A DNA stretch of 64,000 nucleotides, from contig KB722740.1 of NCBI GenBank assembly GCA_000349905.1, forward strand, positions 1,589,309 to 1,653,308. The letters run 5' to 3'. Origin of the DNA: Volvariella volvacea V23 (lineage: Eukaryota > Basidiomycota > Agaricomycetes > Agaricales > Pluteaceae). Of the stretch, positions 48,627 to 61,480 are shown one piece after another. The position numbers and the translations under genes are program-made. How positions within the stretch are numbered: the first letter of the stretch is position 1; each line of letters starts with the position of its first letter. Below the pieces are notes generated by a model. The model was not told the DNA's origin and made no database searches. It saw only the letters and a list, made by a program, of their open reading frames with translations.

Positions 48627-49330
48627 TTACTTGGAGAAGGAGACTTGGAAAGCAGGTAGGTAGTTGAGCGTGTATTCTATCTTGGCACCTCTCATCGCCT
48701 TTATATACCCTCCAAAGACCATCGCAACAGCCATCCCAAGATGCTGTTCTTGACGTGCTACGGAATTCTTAAGCACATCGTCACGATTTCGCCACCGTGC
48801 CGGTGTCGTAAGGAGACCATTGCTCCACCAACCCTCTTCAATACCTCGGATATACTCCAACACAACTATAGCGAGCAGAAAGGCACGTATGGTATGCGCT
48901 AGCACTGGAAGAACAACCACGGAGTCTGTTGTCAAAATTATCTGATTGTCCGCATGGCCGTTTAGAGCCCAAATACATCCGTCTGCAACTTCGTTCGCTA
49001 TCATGACAATGCAAAAGGAGGTAGAAGGAGTGCCGACACAGCGCATCAGTTGGAAAATGAAGAGCTTCTCTTGCGTTATCCTTCTTTCTGCGTTTTTTGT
49101 TGTTAAGTGGGGTATGGTACTGGTGCGTAGATCGAATCTTACCGACTTATGCGCGTGAAGTTGGGAAGGATGTAGAACGCATAGAGCATGCATGATGCTC
49201 CGAATGGCGCGTAATAACATAGTTGTTGGCGTCATGCACGCAAAGAGGCCTATCAGTGAAACTACAATAAACGGCTGATTGACTCGCAAGTCTAAAAGCA
49301 ATAATTCACTCTTGATACCGCTGGGATCCG
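48627..49330 (-). other. Possible fragment of a multi-pass membrane protein
   Basis: A long minus-strand frame holds three hydrophobic stretches: PFIVVSLIGLFACMTPTT, VVVLPVLAHTIRAFLLAIVV and LGMAVAMVFGGYIKAM. A plausible intron (donor GTAAGA near 49141, acceptor GAGAAG) keeps frame with LFIFQLMRCVG. No start was identified, and it overlaps the promoter of AA9 copy 4, so it may be a relic whose 3' end was captured upstream of the AA9 gene. Family not recognised. Confidence 0.3.
48698..48707 (-). promoter_or_regulatory. TATA element of AA9 copy 4
   Basis: TATATAAAGG on the minus strand about 80 bp upstream of the start codon. Confidence 0.5.
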
Positions 49331-51691
49331 TGTTACATGGCGCTGTTCTGGTGCTTGCTCGCGTGCAAACGTATGTACTAGGTAATTAGGTCTCAGTAAA
49401 GGCCTATATCGCTGGAACCAACCCCCACGCACCAAAACCATCAGCCGTTGTCAAGTCAGCACACAAAAAGCTCGAAACGCGGGTGATACTCGGCTGAACT
49501 GATAGGTAGGCACAACGTGATCTCGATACCGGACAATGCATCTCGGAGATCATGTAAATGAACTCCGTTCTTCATTCATTCTTGGCTTTGTCTATCCGCT
49601 TCGGGGAGTATGTAGCAAATTGGGCTTGTCTTGTCTGGGCAGAGGTGTGCGGATAAGTATGGTAATCAGGAAGTGTATTTGACAGCGGCGAAAGAGGGTT
49701 CTGGCCATGTGTACAATACGTGCATACAATAGAGACTCAGACATGCGAAACCAATAGGCTGAACTTGCAGGATCCGGATGATGACCTTCATGTCAACCGT
49801 GACTATATGTCTGACCGACATTTTCCGCGAAATTGACTCTCGATCTCGGAGAATGATCCATGATTCTTAATACTGATCATATTTTGCGAATGAGTACCCG
49901 AAAATCGACCGTAGTTAGCGTGCAGGTGGATGAGAAGACTGGTCAAGCGCGCCAATTGGGATTTTAGGTTGGGTAATTCTCGGGAGGTGGCTTATCGGAC
50001 TTGAGTGCTGTGGGGAAAGAGGGAGATAGGTCGTGCTTCTAAGCGAATAGAATCGAGGAAAAGGGGAAATAAGGATGAATGCATACGCTATGTTGAAGTG
50101 AATATTGTTTGCGCCCCATGGGGAGTTACACGGCTCACTGTGATTAATCAGGTATAAATTAATATGGACAAGCGCCTGTAAGGGACAGTCGCGATAATCA
50201 GTTGTAATACAGGTGCAGGGCACGCACTGCATAGAGTAGATGGCGCATACAACGGGCCACGAAAGCGCCCAAATAACAAGTACATGCCCCACAACTGATA
50301 TCCATCATGCTGGGCGCTCGCTGGCCAGGCAACCCAGAGAGTAGGTGTTTTAGCAGGTAAATCATAATCATGCGACCGGTCTAGAATATAACCAGGGATG
50401 ATTGAATAGACAGTAGGTTGGTTTAAAATCACTCAAAATGGGAGACTCCTAAACGTGTCTCTGGCCCGTGTACTATTGTCGATCAACTCAAGCGGCGGCG
50501 TAAAGCGCATATATGCGGCAAACAACTGCTAGGTTGACTGCACCAAAGAGATTCTGGTCGTTATACGCATTATGCACTACTCCCTGCGCGCAGTAGAAGC
50601 AGGAGATTGGTGGTATGAGTGTAGTTGAAGCGGAGGCCCAGTCTAATCACTGATTGGCAGATATAGCCGTATCTGGCGGGTGGATCTAAAGCGTTGCGAG
50701 ATAACGGACCATGAGGTACGCCGGACGAAATTCGTGGAACATGACATGCTTTCACGCAAACAGCGCCCAGGGTGCACTACTTATGGCCTTCAGAATAGGT
50801 TCCTAATCAAATAAGACCTGGTGTAAGCAATGTTCAATTGCCCTAGCCGAGATGCCCACGCGCACCGTAACATCCTCAAATCCACTCCTTGCCAATCGGC
50901 GACATTGACCGCAGATGCGCAAGTGACTAGCCTCATGCATCATGAGTTGACTCATCGCGTTTACGTGCATGCCCACACCCCACAATGCGGAAGTTGACGA
51001 CCAGACAATTATGGCGGGTTGAGGTATCACAGCGGAGATAGGAGCGCAGAAAGTGAGCCGTAAAGGCAGAGTTATGATTTTACCCCGTCCCGGGTCCACA
51101 TCCATGCAGGACTTGCACAGCACGTTTCCTCGAGTGGACACTGTTGTTCCTGTGACTGACTGCACGTTCCGTCATGGTACAGAAAAGGTATGTCAAGACG
51201 ACTGATAGGGTATGTAAGGGTTCGACGGTGGCCGTGGCGTGATAGATATTGGGCGATGATGAAAGAAACGGGGCGAGTGCGCTGCGGGAGGGTCGAGTGA
51301 AATGGTTTAGCTAGTTGCACCGCACAACCCGGACGAGATGAAAGAGGCGATCAAGACAAACACGTCGACGATCGGATGAATTGCCAAAACGAGACAAATA
51401 AGACACCGTTTAATCCACAAACCCACGGGATCGCCAGACGTCTCTCTCTTTTTCTGTTAAACCTCCACATTTTGGCTAGGAATGCGCTCTTTTCTCGACA
51501 TTTTCGACGGATTTTGACATTGAATCCTCGTGTCCATTTTCGGTCAATCATTATTTCATCACGCTGCCTCGAAACCGTCACCGCCTAATACTGCCCGCAC
51601 TCCAAAGCCCACAGCCCACAGCGAACAGGCCAACAGCTCTGGCTAACACCTTCTCTTTCTCCATCTACCACAACGACCTCTGCACTCCAGC
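49331..51691. other. Intergenic, no supported gene
   Basis: About 2.4 kb. A Cys-containing frame on the minus strand near 51072-51170 (CSQSQEQQCPLEETCC) drew attention but lacks a start, domain or splice support. The right end is the pyrimidine-rich leader of the NT-C2 gene. Confidence 0.4.
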
Positions 51692-54243
51692 ATGCCCAAT
51701 GCTGCCCCGCAGGCCGCTACATCGCCACAACGACCTCATATCACCATAGACGGCGCAACCCACTTCACCCCCCACAAGGAATTCGTGCAGAAACGACAGC
51801 TCGGCAACCCCAGCCCCCACTCACCGACATCCCTCACCGTCCCAGGAGGAGCAGGGCCAAGTAGTAATAACAGTGGTGGCGGATTACGTGCACAGCTGCA
51901 CCACCTGCTGCCAAGACACGCATGGTTTCGTGTTCATCTCCAGATACACCAACTAGCAAGCGTTCCCTTTGTCGGCGGCGAATTTGCGACTCGGTGGAAG
52001 TTCAAACACGCCCATACACCAAAGGGAGCGAAGAAGGGCCTACTGGGAATCGTTAAGCCGAAACCTCGGGGCTGCAGCGATACCGTCGTCAATCAAATTG
52101 GCAGTGGGGCAGGGAAAAAGAGCGGGGAGGATGACAATGAAAGTCATGCGGGCTCAGAGTCTCCGGACACTGCGTCGTCCATCGGCCTCAATCTCCACGA
52201 TCAGAGCTCTGCGACGGCCTCCGTTGTTAGTGCTCCGGTGGGGCTTCCAGAACGACAAGAATCGTCATCGTCATCGTCCACCGCGTCATCTTCATCACCT
52301 TATGTCTCCCCAACATCAACGATTGCCCGGGCTCCATCGAGTCAAAATATGTCTCAAAGCTTCTATGCATCCAGTATGCTGTCGTCGACCACAGGCTCAG
52401 CTTCTCGCACAACAGCATCGACGCTTATCTCCATGTCCTCTTCCGGGAAAACAAGCAGCAGTAAGCAATCGTCGGCGCTCCCGACACCACCGAAGTCACT
52501 CTTCGGATCACGGTGCTGCGAATCCATGTCACCAGACTTAATGGCCACACCACGAGGAATGACCCAATTTGTACCTCTCAAGGACCACAACGTTACCTGG
52601 GAACACCATCTAGACATTGTCGTCCGTCTAGACATTGAACGGGATACGCATGACCTGCTACCCAACGAACTCAAACTCGTCATTATCCAACGCGTGAGCC
52701 GAGAGGACGATGGCAACAACACGCTACACAACTCAAATCCGAGATTTGGGGCCTTGTATTTGAATTTGGCGGAATACGCTGGCGTTGGGGCTGTTACCAG
52801 GCGATATCTGTTAAGTGAAAGCAAAACCAATGCCACATTGAAGGTGTGTGTTTCCCCCCAATCTTGGCTTGATCTGACGTCTCATCCCCAACAAATTGGT
52901 GTTCTTTCTATATCTCGATATGTCAACCTCTCTATGCGTCCATCCAACATCACCGATCAACTCTCATTCACGCCATAACTCCTATCACCGATATGTAGAT
53001 CACCCTCCAACTCGATCACATTGGAGGGGAACGGAAATGGATAGCACCACCTTTACCTAAAGGTGAAATTTTGAACGGTGTGGCAAGTCTCCTAGACAGC
53101 GACATCTGGCGGGCAAAGCCCAACAACCTAAATCTCTATGGACCCTACAACGATCAAGAGGAGCTGGAGATGGATTTACGCGGTGTTGTCCATGGAGTTG
53201 GAGATAGTATTGGAGGCTCCAGCGGCGGCGGACGAAGAATTGGTGGTGACGTCTGGCTATGGGAATTGGAAGAGGATTCCCAACTTGGAAACAATGGCAG
53301 CAGCAGTGTCGGTGGTGAAGATGATGGACAAGACCAAGCATCCATCAATACCTCCTCTGAGAACCCCGGTACTCTATCCCCAGAACATCGCTCTATTGGT
53401 CACAGTGATGCGAGTTCGCATATTGATGAGCACTCGGATCACACAGATCATCACTCATACGAGGTCGGAGTTGCTGGTGTGGGTCCAGCCGTGGGGGTGG
53501 GAGTTGGCGTACCGTTTGACGTGGAAAAGTTGCCCGTGGTTTATGGACCGAAGGCTGCTCAAACGTTGATCGAAGCATTGTTCAATCCAGTAATTGTCTC
53601 TGAGAGGAGGAAGGAGAGTCCGTTTACCGTTTATATGAGACCTGATTCGGATGAGATGCAAGACATGAGAGTCAGGACAATGAAAGCGAGACGAGCAGGA
53701 ACGGGATTGGAAGTGGATGGGATGGGATTAGGGTTGATGGAATCGGAAGAGCAGGATGAGATCGCTGGTCAGGGAATGAAGGGTGGGAGTGTAACTGTTA
53801 CGGAGACGGCTTCGGCGTCGGTAACAAGTTTGATACTACAAGGTCAAGGGCAGACTCAGTACGCAGAGCCGGAAAGTCTTGCTTATCCTTTAGCCGTCAC
53901 GGGGAATGGGACGAAAATACACGTCCGAAGAGCGAGCACGACTTCGCAGTTGTCGCAGTTGTCTTTTAGGTCTCAGCATTCTCAGCGGTCTCAGCAATCA
54001 CAGAAGCAAGGCTCGCTATTGGCGGATAGGCTCAAAGAAAGGGATGAAGTGGGTTCGATTTATAGTGTTGCGAGCGGGCGTGGGAGTATCAGTGAGGAGA
54101 ATCAGAATGCTGGTCATGATGGGAGTGAAGGTGGATCCGGACAGCAGACGCACAACGCCGGAGGTGGAGGGATGAAGGCTTGGTTGAAGAAAGTGGCACG
54201 ACCAGCCGGGCATACGCCTCCTGCTACTACACCCGTACGATGA
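51692..54243 (+). CDS. NT-C2 (EEIG1/EHBP1 N-terminal C2) domain protein
   Basis: Exons 51692-52843 and 52999-54243 give 798 residues (donor GTGTGT, acceptor TGTAG). The N-terminal half is an NT-C2 domain split by a long Ser-rich insertion: HAWFRVHLQIHQLASVPFVG, FATRWKFKH, then VPLKDHNVTWEHHLDIVVRL, LPNELKLVIIQ, RFGALYLNLAEYAG. After the intron it continues ITLQLDHIGGERKWIAPPLP, GEILNGVASLLDSDIW. The C-terminal half is low-complexity (acidic, Ser/His/Gln-rich) with VYGPKAAQTLIEALFNPVIV. The family acts at membranes with the actin and endocytic machinery. Here a membrane-proximal scaffold is inferred. There is no signal peptide. Confidence 0.88.
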
Positions 54244-55763
54244 TGCTGCCACGGTTAGTTTTTGCTCGTCGCAATGATGTATGGTCTTGCACCTACATGT
54301 CCGGCTTGCGGGCGTGCGCATATAGTCGCGTTGGGGGGTGCTGGATGCTCCTCCTACACCAACCCGCCACCCAACATACATCTCCAGTCCTCTGATTGGC
54401 ATATTGGAAACAGCCGACTTGTACATAGTCGCCATCAAAACGGAAAATGTGCCATAGTCCTCCTCTACCACTGCCTTTCGTTCCAGCTCCTTCGGACTTT
54501 CATTCCTTTTTACTCGGACGTTGGCACATTAGCCTTGTGTTGTTATTCCTTACCCCATCCTTCTTTCGGTTCTCCATAATCCCATATACCCCAACACATA
54601 CTCTATACTCTATAGTCTTCCGCTTTCTCCCTCTACGTTCTCCATTTTACCCAATCTTCTCTTATGCTAAAACCTGCCTTCGTTCATCAATCCCTTTAAT
54701 CGCGGACCATCTTATTTCCTCATCCTCACCCAATCAAATATCCTTCTTTGCCCTATCTGACATTCCTTGCTCATCAATGCACCTGGTGTCATATAGATTC
54801 CTTCTTTTCTTGTCTTTTTGTATTATTTCCTCTGCCCAAGCGCAACAAACTCTGACTTTCCCTTTGCTTCGTTCCCGATTTCATTTGACTTTCAATCCTT
54901 TCCGGCTTTTCTTTTGTTCTCTCTCATACATCTCGGTTTGGTTGGATTTTTGAGGTTCATGCTTTTGTCCTCCTTTCCACAAAAATCTTTCGTGACCTGA
55001 GCCCGGCATTTTTTCCGTCGTCCACCATCCCCATTTCTCATCTTCGCCGCTAATTTATCTCTCTACCTTTTCCTTTCTTCCTCGTAGGTTGAACGCTGCT
55101 CTTTGCATCGTACTCAGGCTCGGAATCTCGCACCCACATTGATGCCTTCAATTTTTATTCTCCTAGCACGAGCTAGGTTATTTAATCTTTCCTCTCCTTC
55201 CTCTCTTTCCTTTCCTTGCGCCCTTTTTTCAGTTTACTTGGTTTCTCACTCGGGTGGTTCACTTTCTTTCCCTTTTCTTCTTCGTTTTGGTCTTGGAATG
55301 CAATGTGTATAATTACTTTTGGGTTAAGTACGCACTGGCGGCTAGAAATAGGAATATAATGAGGGTTTCTTGGATACTTTCGTTCACGCGTCAGTTGGAG
55401 GTTGTATCCTGCAGAGGCAGGTGTATCTGGACTCAGATAGCTAGGCAATCACTTCCCGTGACTCGCAAATTGCAACTCCCACTGCTGCCCTCCCTGCGCT
55501 TGCTATTATTGGTGGGGCTTAAAGCGTTCCCTTTCTTCTGTTGCGAGCTGTTCAGTTATATGCGTATAATAATTAGCGAGTAGTGCACAGAGGCTTCTAA
55601 ATGATTAAGAATTATATAGGCAAGGACCATCATGACCTGTGTTCCTGTCGGCCTCTGAAACCAAGCTCTCTGCTCCTCTTCTGTAACCAGCTGATGGTCT
55701 GATTCGCACTACATACAAGTCGCTCCAGTCAGCATCATCAACACACCCACAATTCAAGACAAC
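54244..55763. other. Intergenic, T-rich 3' flank
   Basis: About 1.5 kb, strikingly pyrimidine-rich on the plus strand from about 54440 to 55320. Apparent Phe/Leu/Ser-rich frames here are produced by that composition and are not taken as genes. Confidence 0.45.
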
Positions 55764-56398
55764 TCACCTAGCAAGACCCTTCAACCCCAAAGCCTTCGCA
55801 GCATCCGCCCTCGCCTGTCTCGCGTGGCTTATCGATATTTCGCCTCCACGAATCAAGTCAGACTCGCGTTTCTGGGTTGCGCGATGCAATTCCAATTTTT
55901 CGTGTCGGGCTCGGCCCTCTGGGGTGCTGAGCTTCGCTTCGAGAGCAAGTTGGTCCGCGCGTTGCGCTTGTTGGGCTTGGTGCTCGCGGATGGCGATGCG
56001 TAGGGCGAGACCTTCTTGGCCGAGGAGCTCGTGATGTGTGTTGTCGAGGTAGTTGTCCAGACCGCCGTGCTATTGCAAGGGGATAACGTTTGAAGTGCAT
56101 TACGACCAGTCATATAAGGTGAACATTAGGTCCTTGACAGTACACTTAATATGAACGGAGGGCGAACCTTTTTGATAGTCCTCAACGCACGCGTTGTAAC
56201 CTTTACTCTTACTTCCTTTCCCAACCCCTCTGAAGGAATTCGTTTCCTCTGTACGTTAGGCAACCAAGTTCTCCGTGTTTTGTGTTTGGAAAAGGGAACG
56301 TTGTTTCCGTATTGCTTCATTTTGCCATGAAACAAGCCCAGTTGAGCTCGTTTGAATGGCTGAGAAACGACATCGAGAATTGGGGCGGTTACGAACAT
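55764..56398 (-). CDS. Mitochondrial large-subunit ribosomal protein bL28m
   Basis: Exons 56168-56398 and 55764-56069 give 178 residues. The L28 core FKRAQLGLFHGKMKQYGNNV, TRRTWLPNVQRKRIPSEGLG and VKVTTRALRTIKK joins in phase to HGGLDNYLDNTHHELLGQEG. A Glu/Ala/Arg-rich helical extension follows (EHQAQQAQRADQLALEAKLS), as in fungal bL28m. The role is in the mitochondrial ribosome. The N-terminus (MFVTAPILDVVSQP) is short. The stop overlaps a strong donor (AG|GTGAGT), so a third exon beyond 55764 is possible (acceptor ATGTAG near 55710). The C-terminus should therefore be treated as provisional. Confidence 0.85.
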
Positions 56399-56537
56399 GG
56401 TGTTTCTCCAATACCCAGTGACGAGTATTTGCTTCGCCCGAATGGGACTCCACGCGCCGGAACGGGACAGCTATTTGGGGATGTTGGTCTCTGGACCGCG
56501 AACCGGTATATTGAATATAGTCTCCGACCGAACACAT

Positions 56538-56641
56538 GGCGAGATGGCCGAGCGGTCTAAGGCGCCAGACTAAGGACCAGGACAGTTTCTGTCCAACCAT
56601 ATCTGGTCTTTCGGGGCGTGGGTTCGAATCCCACTCTCGTC
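56538..56641 (+). tRNA. tRNA-Leu(AAG) with a 25-nt intron
   Basis: The 7-bp acceptor stem pairs GGCGAGA with TCTCGTC (one G-U). The D arm follows TGGCCGAGCGGTCTAAGG. The anticodon stem CCAGA pairs with TCTGG, and the loop CTAAGGA holds anticodon AAG at 56572-56574. A 25-nt intron (56576-56600) sits one base 3' of the anticodon, the canonical nuclear position. A short class II variable arm (TCTTTCGGGGC) and T arm GTGGGTTCGAATCCCAC complete the molecule. The T-rich stretch TCCTTTTG downstream could act as the Pol III terminator. Confidence 0.95.
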
Positions 56642-56975
56642 AAATCCTTTTGTTCACGTACCCTAGGGTACTCCTTTTGCTTTTGCCTGACACCAACCCT
56701 TGCACCCAAAAATACAGAGTATTGAAGAAGTGTCAGCGCGTCATGTGTCAGTCGGTGCGTGTTGTACGAAAGGAATCTTGACCTCCTATCTCCCGAAACA
56801 CGGACCACTTCCAAGGGTGCAGATGACGACAAACAGTATCCCATTTCATCTTAAGTTCAAGATACACTGCGCACATTACATCTTTATACGAATCCCTAGG
56901 GTCCTTTCCAACTTCTAGATCTACCGCCCATTCTCACGACTTGTTATTCATTCACATCTGCACTATGCAGGACTT

Positions 56976-58422
56976 TCAACCACACCAGACAATGGGATCA
57001 AACGATAACTGTAGTAAAGGATATCGGGAAGCATATTCCCTTATTTTCATTTCCCGCTCACTTGACATCTTGTCCCAAAGTGGCCTTGAAAAGTGGATCC
57101 AGCGTAGCGAGGGGATGCACTGGGCGGCCGAACGGATGATTTGCTTGTCCCAGGCCAAAAACACCAATTTTCAAACCATAAATCAATAAGAGAAATGTGC
57201 TGGTCTGGGGACGACATACCTTGTAATGAGTCATTTGGAACGAGCACTCCGTGACATTTATACATAGATAGTCAAGATTAGGGGCCACTTGACTAAATGC
57301 CCCAAAGCAGAGCCTATATGTCTTCACTAAGAGGTCTGCAGGTTCCAAAGTAATGTGGAATCACTTCAAAGCAGGGAGGGCCACTTCCTCATCATCAATT
57401 AGCTTCTCTATCAATGTCGCCAGGTGTTCATCAACTGGCTTGTACACAAGTATGATCTCGTCTAGTCTCTTGATCGAATTTACCCCTTGATTCAGCAGAA
57501 TGACTAGCTCTTGTGGGTAGCACTGGAGAGACATGAGGGATGGTAAGAAGTCGGGACAAATGAGGTATGGTATGAGCTTTGGGTCCCTTTCCTTGCAAAA
57601 CATAGAATTCAATCTCAGCACCTTGAGTGTTGGGTGGTTGCTACAAAAGCGAATAATTTCGGGTTTCAATTCTTGAGCTGGAGCAAAGGTAAATGAGATT
57701 TCCTTCAGCGACGGGAACTTCATGTAGAATATTTCAGGAAGCACCGTCATCTCCTGCAGAGTCTCAAGGGAGATCGAAGTGAGAGTTCGCCAGGAGGGAA
57801 GAATGAGAGAGGTGGCGCATATATCCAGTTCAACTTGAGGACTGATTAGGGTTAATAAGCAATGAAAACGGAGCGGCTTACAATAGCAGTGAATGAAATT
57901 CAGCCCTTGGATTCTGAATTGAAAATCCGTGTTCGTTACTTGACAATCGAGTTTTTTGACACTACCGTGCTTTTCTATCATTTTCATAAGCTTTTTTTGA
58001 TGCTTGGCTCTTGCCAATGGTAGGTAGCCGTCCAGGCACAACGCTTCAAGGTTATTCATGCCTCGAATAACTAGGGTAAGGGACGAGATGACTCTGTCCC
58101 AGTAACGGGAGGGTACATCGTTCTCGAGGCAAATGATCCGAACATGAGAGGCGAGGTAGCAATTAGCCCCAAGCAAAGCGCATGTCGAACGAGCATTTGG
58201 ACGTTCACTTTTAAGGGTTAAGGTGTGATATAGAGTGGGCTGGAATGTTTCGAGAAACGAGGAGCAAGTTAAGCACAAGTGGTATAAATCGTGTCGTGGG
58301 AGATAGAAAGCTATTGCCTCCCAGATATCTGTGGGTGCTTTGAGGGTGCCTGTGTCACTGCATCGGGAGAGCAGACTCTCCCGCCTCTCCCGCCTCAACC
58401 ACTTCCAGATAAATGAAGACAT
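56976..58422 (-). CDS. F-box/LRR-like protein; possible extension past a TGA
   Basis: The main frame 57361-58422 gives 353 residues. After a basic N-terminus comes an F-box-like segment (APTDIWEAIAFYLPRHDLYH, LTCSSFLETFQPTLY), then a leucine-rich region (MNNLEALCLDGYLPLA, ISLETLQEMTVLPEIF, HPTLKVLRLNSMF). These proteins are usually substrate adaptors of SCF ubiquitin ligases. The same frame continues after the TGA at 57361-57363 with LLVKTYRLCFGAFSQVAPNL to a donor GTATGT. A later exon (AAQCIPSLRWIHFSRPLWD) ends at 56976. The longer gene may have acquired a premature stop, or the extra part is a relic. Confidence 0.65.
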
Positions 58423-59132
58423 TATGGTAAAGATAGAGATTAAGACACCGAAGAGAAAGGGTTTATATAGTATCCCCTATTAAAGTGACTTCCGAGTTCG
58501 GGGTGATTGGGATAGGGTACTGACACATGCCTGAAAAATAATCCAATCCATACATAATCTCTCGCAGGTTACCTGCTACTCACTCCACGAACATATCTGC
58601 AATATATACAATAAACCCAACCAACCTATAACCATTTTATAACCATGATGAGGCGAGATCCTAGTCTCATTTTTGAGGCTGCCAGAAATGTAGATGAGTG
58701 CTATTAGCTGGTTTGAGGCGGTTTTCGTGTTCAACCACAGTGCTCTGAGAATCAACTCCAATGTTTCCAACGTGATCTTTGGTTGCGTCTCCAGTATATC
58801 TCCTTCACCAACTCAATTATGCTTCCTTTATATTCCTTCCAATCTTTACTTGGGTAACTTTGCTGGCAAGTGCCCAATATAATCGTCCAAAGGTGATGAT
58901 TTCGCAACAATCTATTGTTCTGGGATCTAATAACGTATTTTTGCCCGAGTCATATGTAGTGCGGGATCGAGCATAGCTGATTGCTATTATGAGAATATTC
59001 GATTACAACCGGGTAGTCAAAGATTCGCTACCAAAATAGAAGGCTACAAGAGGCGACATCATGACAGAGAAAGTGAAGATACCGATCCTCAAGGAAAGGC
59101 CTAGAGATACAGTGCTCTTATAAGTGTCGAAT

Positions 59133-59415
59133 CCCATATGGGGTTTTTTTTTTTTTTTAAATTTCTATTAAGGCTGTAGCTAAGTACGGGCCCCCCCGAA
59201 GGGAATATAAGAGGATAAGTACCTACAGTATCAAAAATATCAGGCAGAGACGGAGAAAAGAGACTGTAGGAAACTACATAAAATGGCGAGAGCGCCAGTG
59301 AGGTGGGTACCTATACGAGAGTAAGAAACCGAGAGCGAGCACTAGAAAAAGAAAACGGAAACTACGTATGTATAGTACGACTATGGTCCAGTACGTATAC
59401 CGGACCCCATATGGG
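59133..59415. repeat. Short inverted repeat pair flanking AT-rich sequence (MITE-like candidate)
   Basis: CCCATATGGGGT at 59133-59144 recurs as its reverse complement at 59404-59415, about 260 bp apart. No target-site duplication is evident, so this is only a candidate. Confidence 0.25.
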
Positions 59416-61480
59416 TTCCAATGGAAAGTGCTGCAATGGAATAGGAGAGCCTAGTGAGTCCGCGTACAAACCCCAACTGCTCGACCACAAAGCCCGAGCC
59501 AACAAAATAGAGGACCGACAAAATGGTACACCCTGCCGCACATAGAGCTACAACGGCAATCCCTACTGGAAGATCATACAGAAGAAAGCTACCCCGCTCG
59601 GAGGAATAATAACGTAACGAGTAGAGCATTCCAGACATAATGACGAAGCCCAGCTATAGAAGCGATGAAGTTAAATATAACTATCCATTAACTCGAAGTA
59701 CCCACTATACCACAATATATTTCGGCTTCTAATTTCAACAATAGCCGCCAATCTAGGTATAAAGGTAGCGCACTCCTAAGTTATTGTTCAGCTCGAGGTG
59801 AACAACGCAAGCTCACCTCTATGAAGGAACTCTAGATATGGTACGTTGACTGGAATTGCTTGGCGTGTCGGTAATCCACCTGTGTGAATGTTAGTTGCTC
59901 ATCTTTGCCAGCCTGTTGAATATGTTGACGGACCTTGGTGGCTACTACCATCCACATCAAATGAATGGCTTAAAGCGTCCCGACCAGAGACCGATCGCAA
60001 ATTGTGTTCACTTCCGAATCTGATATCGTGCGTGGCTTTGACACTATATCCGGCCTGTAAAGAAGACCGACTTGAAACCGCGTTATCGATACGCTGGCGT
60101 TAGGGAGAACTGTTGTGTTGGGAGTTACTATCTCGGATACACTGGGCGTGGTGATTGGCATAGATTGGAGCGCGAGTCGCTAGGGGAGGGTATGTGATCG
60201 GTCTGGAAGGACCAGGTTGAGGTTTCCGGTAGGCGAGTTGATGATGATGTGGGATGGAAGGATTTCTGGGCTCGTAGTAGCGTGACCGTCCTTGAGGTGA
60301 CTCGTTAGTTCGATCCTTGATTCTGGGTTGGGTGATGTTATTGTGCCTAACCCTGGGCGGGCTAGAGCGCATGGTAGCCAGCGGGATGCTCATCCCATGT
60401 AGATGGAAGAAAGAAATGGGGGAGGGAGCGGAGAAAAAAGTAGAGGACAAGTGAAAGGGGGAGCTCACGAGAGAGAAAGATAGGACGGATAGGAGATGAT
60501 GATATTACATGTCCATCGAATATGTTTTATACTGCCGATGTGGCTGGGACAGTACATGGGGATGGCATTTAAGAACAGTATCTCATGATAGAGGGGAAAG
60601 GCTGGATGACCGTCTCGAAATGAGGCTTACATTGAACAAGATGGTGAGGCTTAGGGCACTAAACTTGAAACTCCGGTAAAAATTTATGGTAGAAGTAATC
60701 TGTCCAAAGATGTCAATCAATGCGAGTGAGCGCCGTGGACCGTCAAAAATTTGTTGATGACTTGAAGTTCCCTGTGCTGATTTTGTACTTTGAATTGGCT
60801 AAATGACCAACCTCCTTCCCTAGGGACGTCCTGCGGCGGACACCACTATAATTTTGCCAAAGAATGTCAGTTGGCACTGAGATGGTAGATTATTCGCCAC
60901 ATGGTCACTCATCTGCGCACTTCAGTGCATCGCCTGAGCTCGCAACGACACCGCATTGGTGAATTGATGGTCTCTTATCCTAGCGTCCAATCTATCCAAG
61001 CACAAGTTCGCGGCTCAAACACCACACCCATAATCTCCGCATTCAACTCCAAGATTGGAAGCGCGAGTCGGAGAGGTAGCTGCCGATTTAGATGAAGGAG
61101 GCGAGGAGGCGAAGGAGGGGTCGTAACAGATTGACCGACTTGGAGAGTGGGAATTTCAAGGTGATATTTGGAGTTGAAGGATGAGCAAGAACGGTCGTGT
61201 CGGTTATCATCCGCATGAATCCGTCGCTGGTATTGAGATGAAAAATCCCGCGGGATAGTTTCCCCATTCGTGCTCGCGCTCTCAGAATATGATATCTTCC
61301 TTCTTCCCCCAGTGTACTTCCGGTCTTTCATCGAGGTCGACTGGATCCCAGCCATGGGTGTATCTTGACGTGGTTCCGTAGTAGTCCTGATGTCCGTGAA
61401 TCCCTATACGCGATCGGGGCTAAATATGGGGTAGACAGGGTCGTCCCAGATGTTGCCATTTGAGGGAACCAAGGCACCAT

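Noticed and set aside
50803..51320. Cys-containing minus-strand frames (CKSCMD, CPLEETCC)
   Set aside because: Neither frame extends through plausible introns to a complete protein, and no cysteine pattern of a known family is completed.
54447..54953. 168-codon plus-strand frame rich in Phe, Leu and Ser, looking like a membrane protein
   Set aside because: Produced by a long pyrimidine-rich tract; adjacent frames look the same and there is no family resemblance.
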